From NCBI GenBank assembly GCA_003558415.1, contig PWLT01000271.1:1-6214 (forward strand): a DNA stretch of 6,214 nt, given 5' to 3'. Under the pieces are notes generated by a model. The model was given only the letters and a program-made list of their open reading frames with translations, ran no database searches and had not been told where the DNA came from. Shown in pieces: positions 5,532 to 6,214 of this stretch (its first letter is position 1; each line of letters starts with the position of its first letter). Position numbers and translations under genes: made by a program. This DNA comes from Hyphomicrobiales bacterium. GTDB taxonomy: Bacteria; Pseudomonadota; Alphaproteobacteria; Rhodobacterales; Rhodobacteraceae.

Positions 5532-6214
5532 ATGACCGATTTCGACGCCACCCGCGCCCTGTTCCACCTCCCCGAAGGGGTGATCTATCTCGACGGCAAT
5601 TCGCTCGGGCCCCTGCCCAAGGCCGCCGAGGCGCGGGTCGCGCAAGTGATGCGCGAGGAATGGGGCGAGATGCTCATCACCGCCTGGAACCGCGCGGGTT
5701 GGATGGACATGCCCGCGCGCGTGGGCGATCGCATCGCACGGCTGATCGGCGCCGATCCGGGAACGGTGGTGATGGGCGACACGCTCTCGATAAAGGTCTA
5801 TCAGGCGCTCGCCGCGGCGCTGGAGCTCAACCCGCGCCGCCGGGTCATCCTGTCGGATACCGGCAATTTCCCCTCCGATCTCTACATGGCTGACGGGCTC
5901 GTGCGCACCCTGGGCGCGGGCTACAGCCTGCGCACCGTGGCGCCCGAGGCGGTCGAGGAGGCCATTGACGAGAATGTCGCCGTGCTCATGCTCACCGATG
6001 TCGACTACCGCACGGGCCGGCGCCACGACATGGCCCACCTGACCGAGCGCGCCCACAAGGCCGGCGCGCTGACGGTATGGGATCTGGCCCATTCGGCGGG
6101 GGCCCTTCCGGTCGATCTGCGCGGGGCGGATGCCGATTTCGCCGTGGGTTGCACCTACAAGTATCTCAATTCCGGCCCCGGCGGCCCGGCCTTCATCTAT
6201 GTCGCCCCGCGCCA
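5532..6214 (+). CDS. kynU: Kynureninase (5' part, runs off the window)
   Basis: This PLP-dependent fold-type I enzyme hydrolyses L-kynurenine to anthranilate and alanine (also 3-hydroxykynurenine) in cytoplasmic tryptophan breakdown. The visible 227 codons are open, with no frameshift, and cover roughly the first half of a protein usually near 400 aa. The N-terminus has IYLDGNSLGPLPKAA at 18-32. PLP-site elements follow in order: LS at 85-86 (phosphate), FPSD at 113-116 (ring stacking), Asp184 and His187 in WDLAHSAGALPVDL, and YKYLN, where Lys210 should form the Schiff base. The Asp-to-Lys distance of 26 matches that in Pseudomonas fluorescens kynureninase (201 to 227). Position 88 is Lys where homologues usually have Asn. 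The gene is divergent from the methyltransferase gene. The 3' half lies outside the window, as may kynA and kynB. Confidence 0.95.
   Translation, partial: MTDFDATRALFHLPEGVIYLDGNSLGPLPKAAEARVAQVMREEWGEMLITAWNRAGWMDMPARVGDRIARLIGADPGTVVMGDTLSIKVYQALAAALELNPRRRVILSDTGNFPSDLYMADGLVRTLGAGYSLRTVAPEAVEEAIDENVAVLMLTDVDYRTGRRHDMAHLTERAHKAGALTVWDLAHSAGALPVDLRGADADFAVGCTYKYLNSGPGGPAFIYVAPR

Noticed and set aside
5397..6092. Upstream extension of the methyltransferase frame, antisense to kynU
   Set aside because: The extension has no family similarity, overlaps conserved kynU coding sequence on the opposite strand, and is separated from the true start by a good GGAGG site.

Overview
The window looks like an ordinary chromosomal segment of an alphaproteobacterium, most likely of the Rhodobacteraceae/Roseobacter type. 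The pointers are high GC content with strongly GC-biased third codon positions, a fused PntA followed by PntB, a DUF3422 membrane-anchored protein, and a tandem tRNA-Asp pair with encoded CCA ends. This placement rests on protein and codon character only, because no search could be run.

Layout from left to right. Two identical tRNA-Asp(GUC) genes lie on the minus strand (23-99 and 127-203), with a good sigma70-type promoter just upstream (242-270) that has a GC-rich discriminator. Next, also on the minus strand, is a DUF3422 (COG4949-like) protein (354-1658). It is followed by the two genes of the proton-translocating NAD(P) transhydrogenase, pntB (1811-3244) and pntA (3261-4835). These form a two-gene operon transcribed right to left, with a 16-bp gap and a matching Shine-Dalgarno sequence in front of each gene. 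A candidate promoter for pntA lies at 4880-4908. A small membrane protein of the isoprenylcysteine/phospholipid methyltransferase family (4953-5396, minus) comes next. Beyond a 132-135 bp divergent intergenic region, kynU (kynureninase) starts at 5532 on the plus strand and runs off the end of the window with 227 codons present.

Functionally, PntAB uses the proton gradient to reduce NADP+ with NADH, supplying NADPH. KynU belongs to aerobic tryptophan catabolism and releases anthranilate from kynurenine; its partners kynA and kynB may lie beyond the right edge. The DUF3422 protein and the small methyltransferase have no assigned cellular role. The DUF3422 protein has a C-terminal two-helix hairpin that superficially resembles the CorA layout.

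I found no mobile element, CRISPR array, phage gene, toxin-antitoxin pair or defence system, and no convincing new system. The long open frames antisense to the real genes are GC-rich coding shadows. The most useful leads are the CorA-like tail of the DUF3422 protein and the repeats overlapping the pntA promoter.
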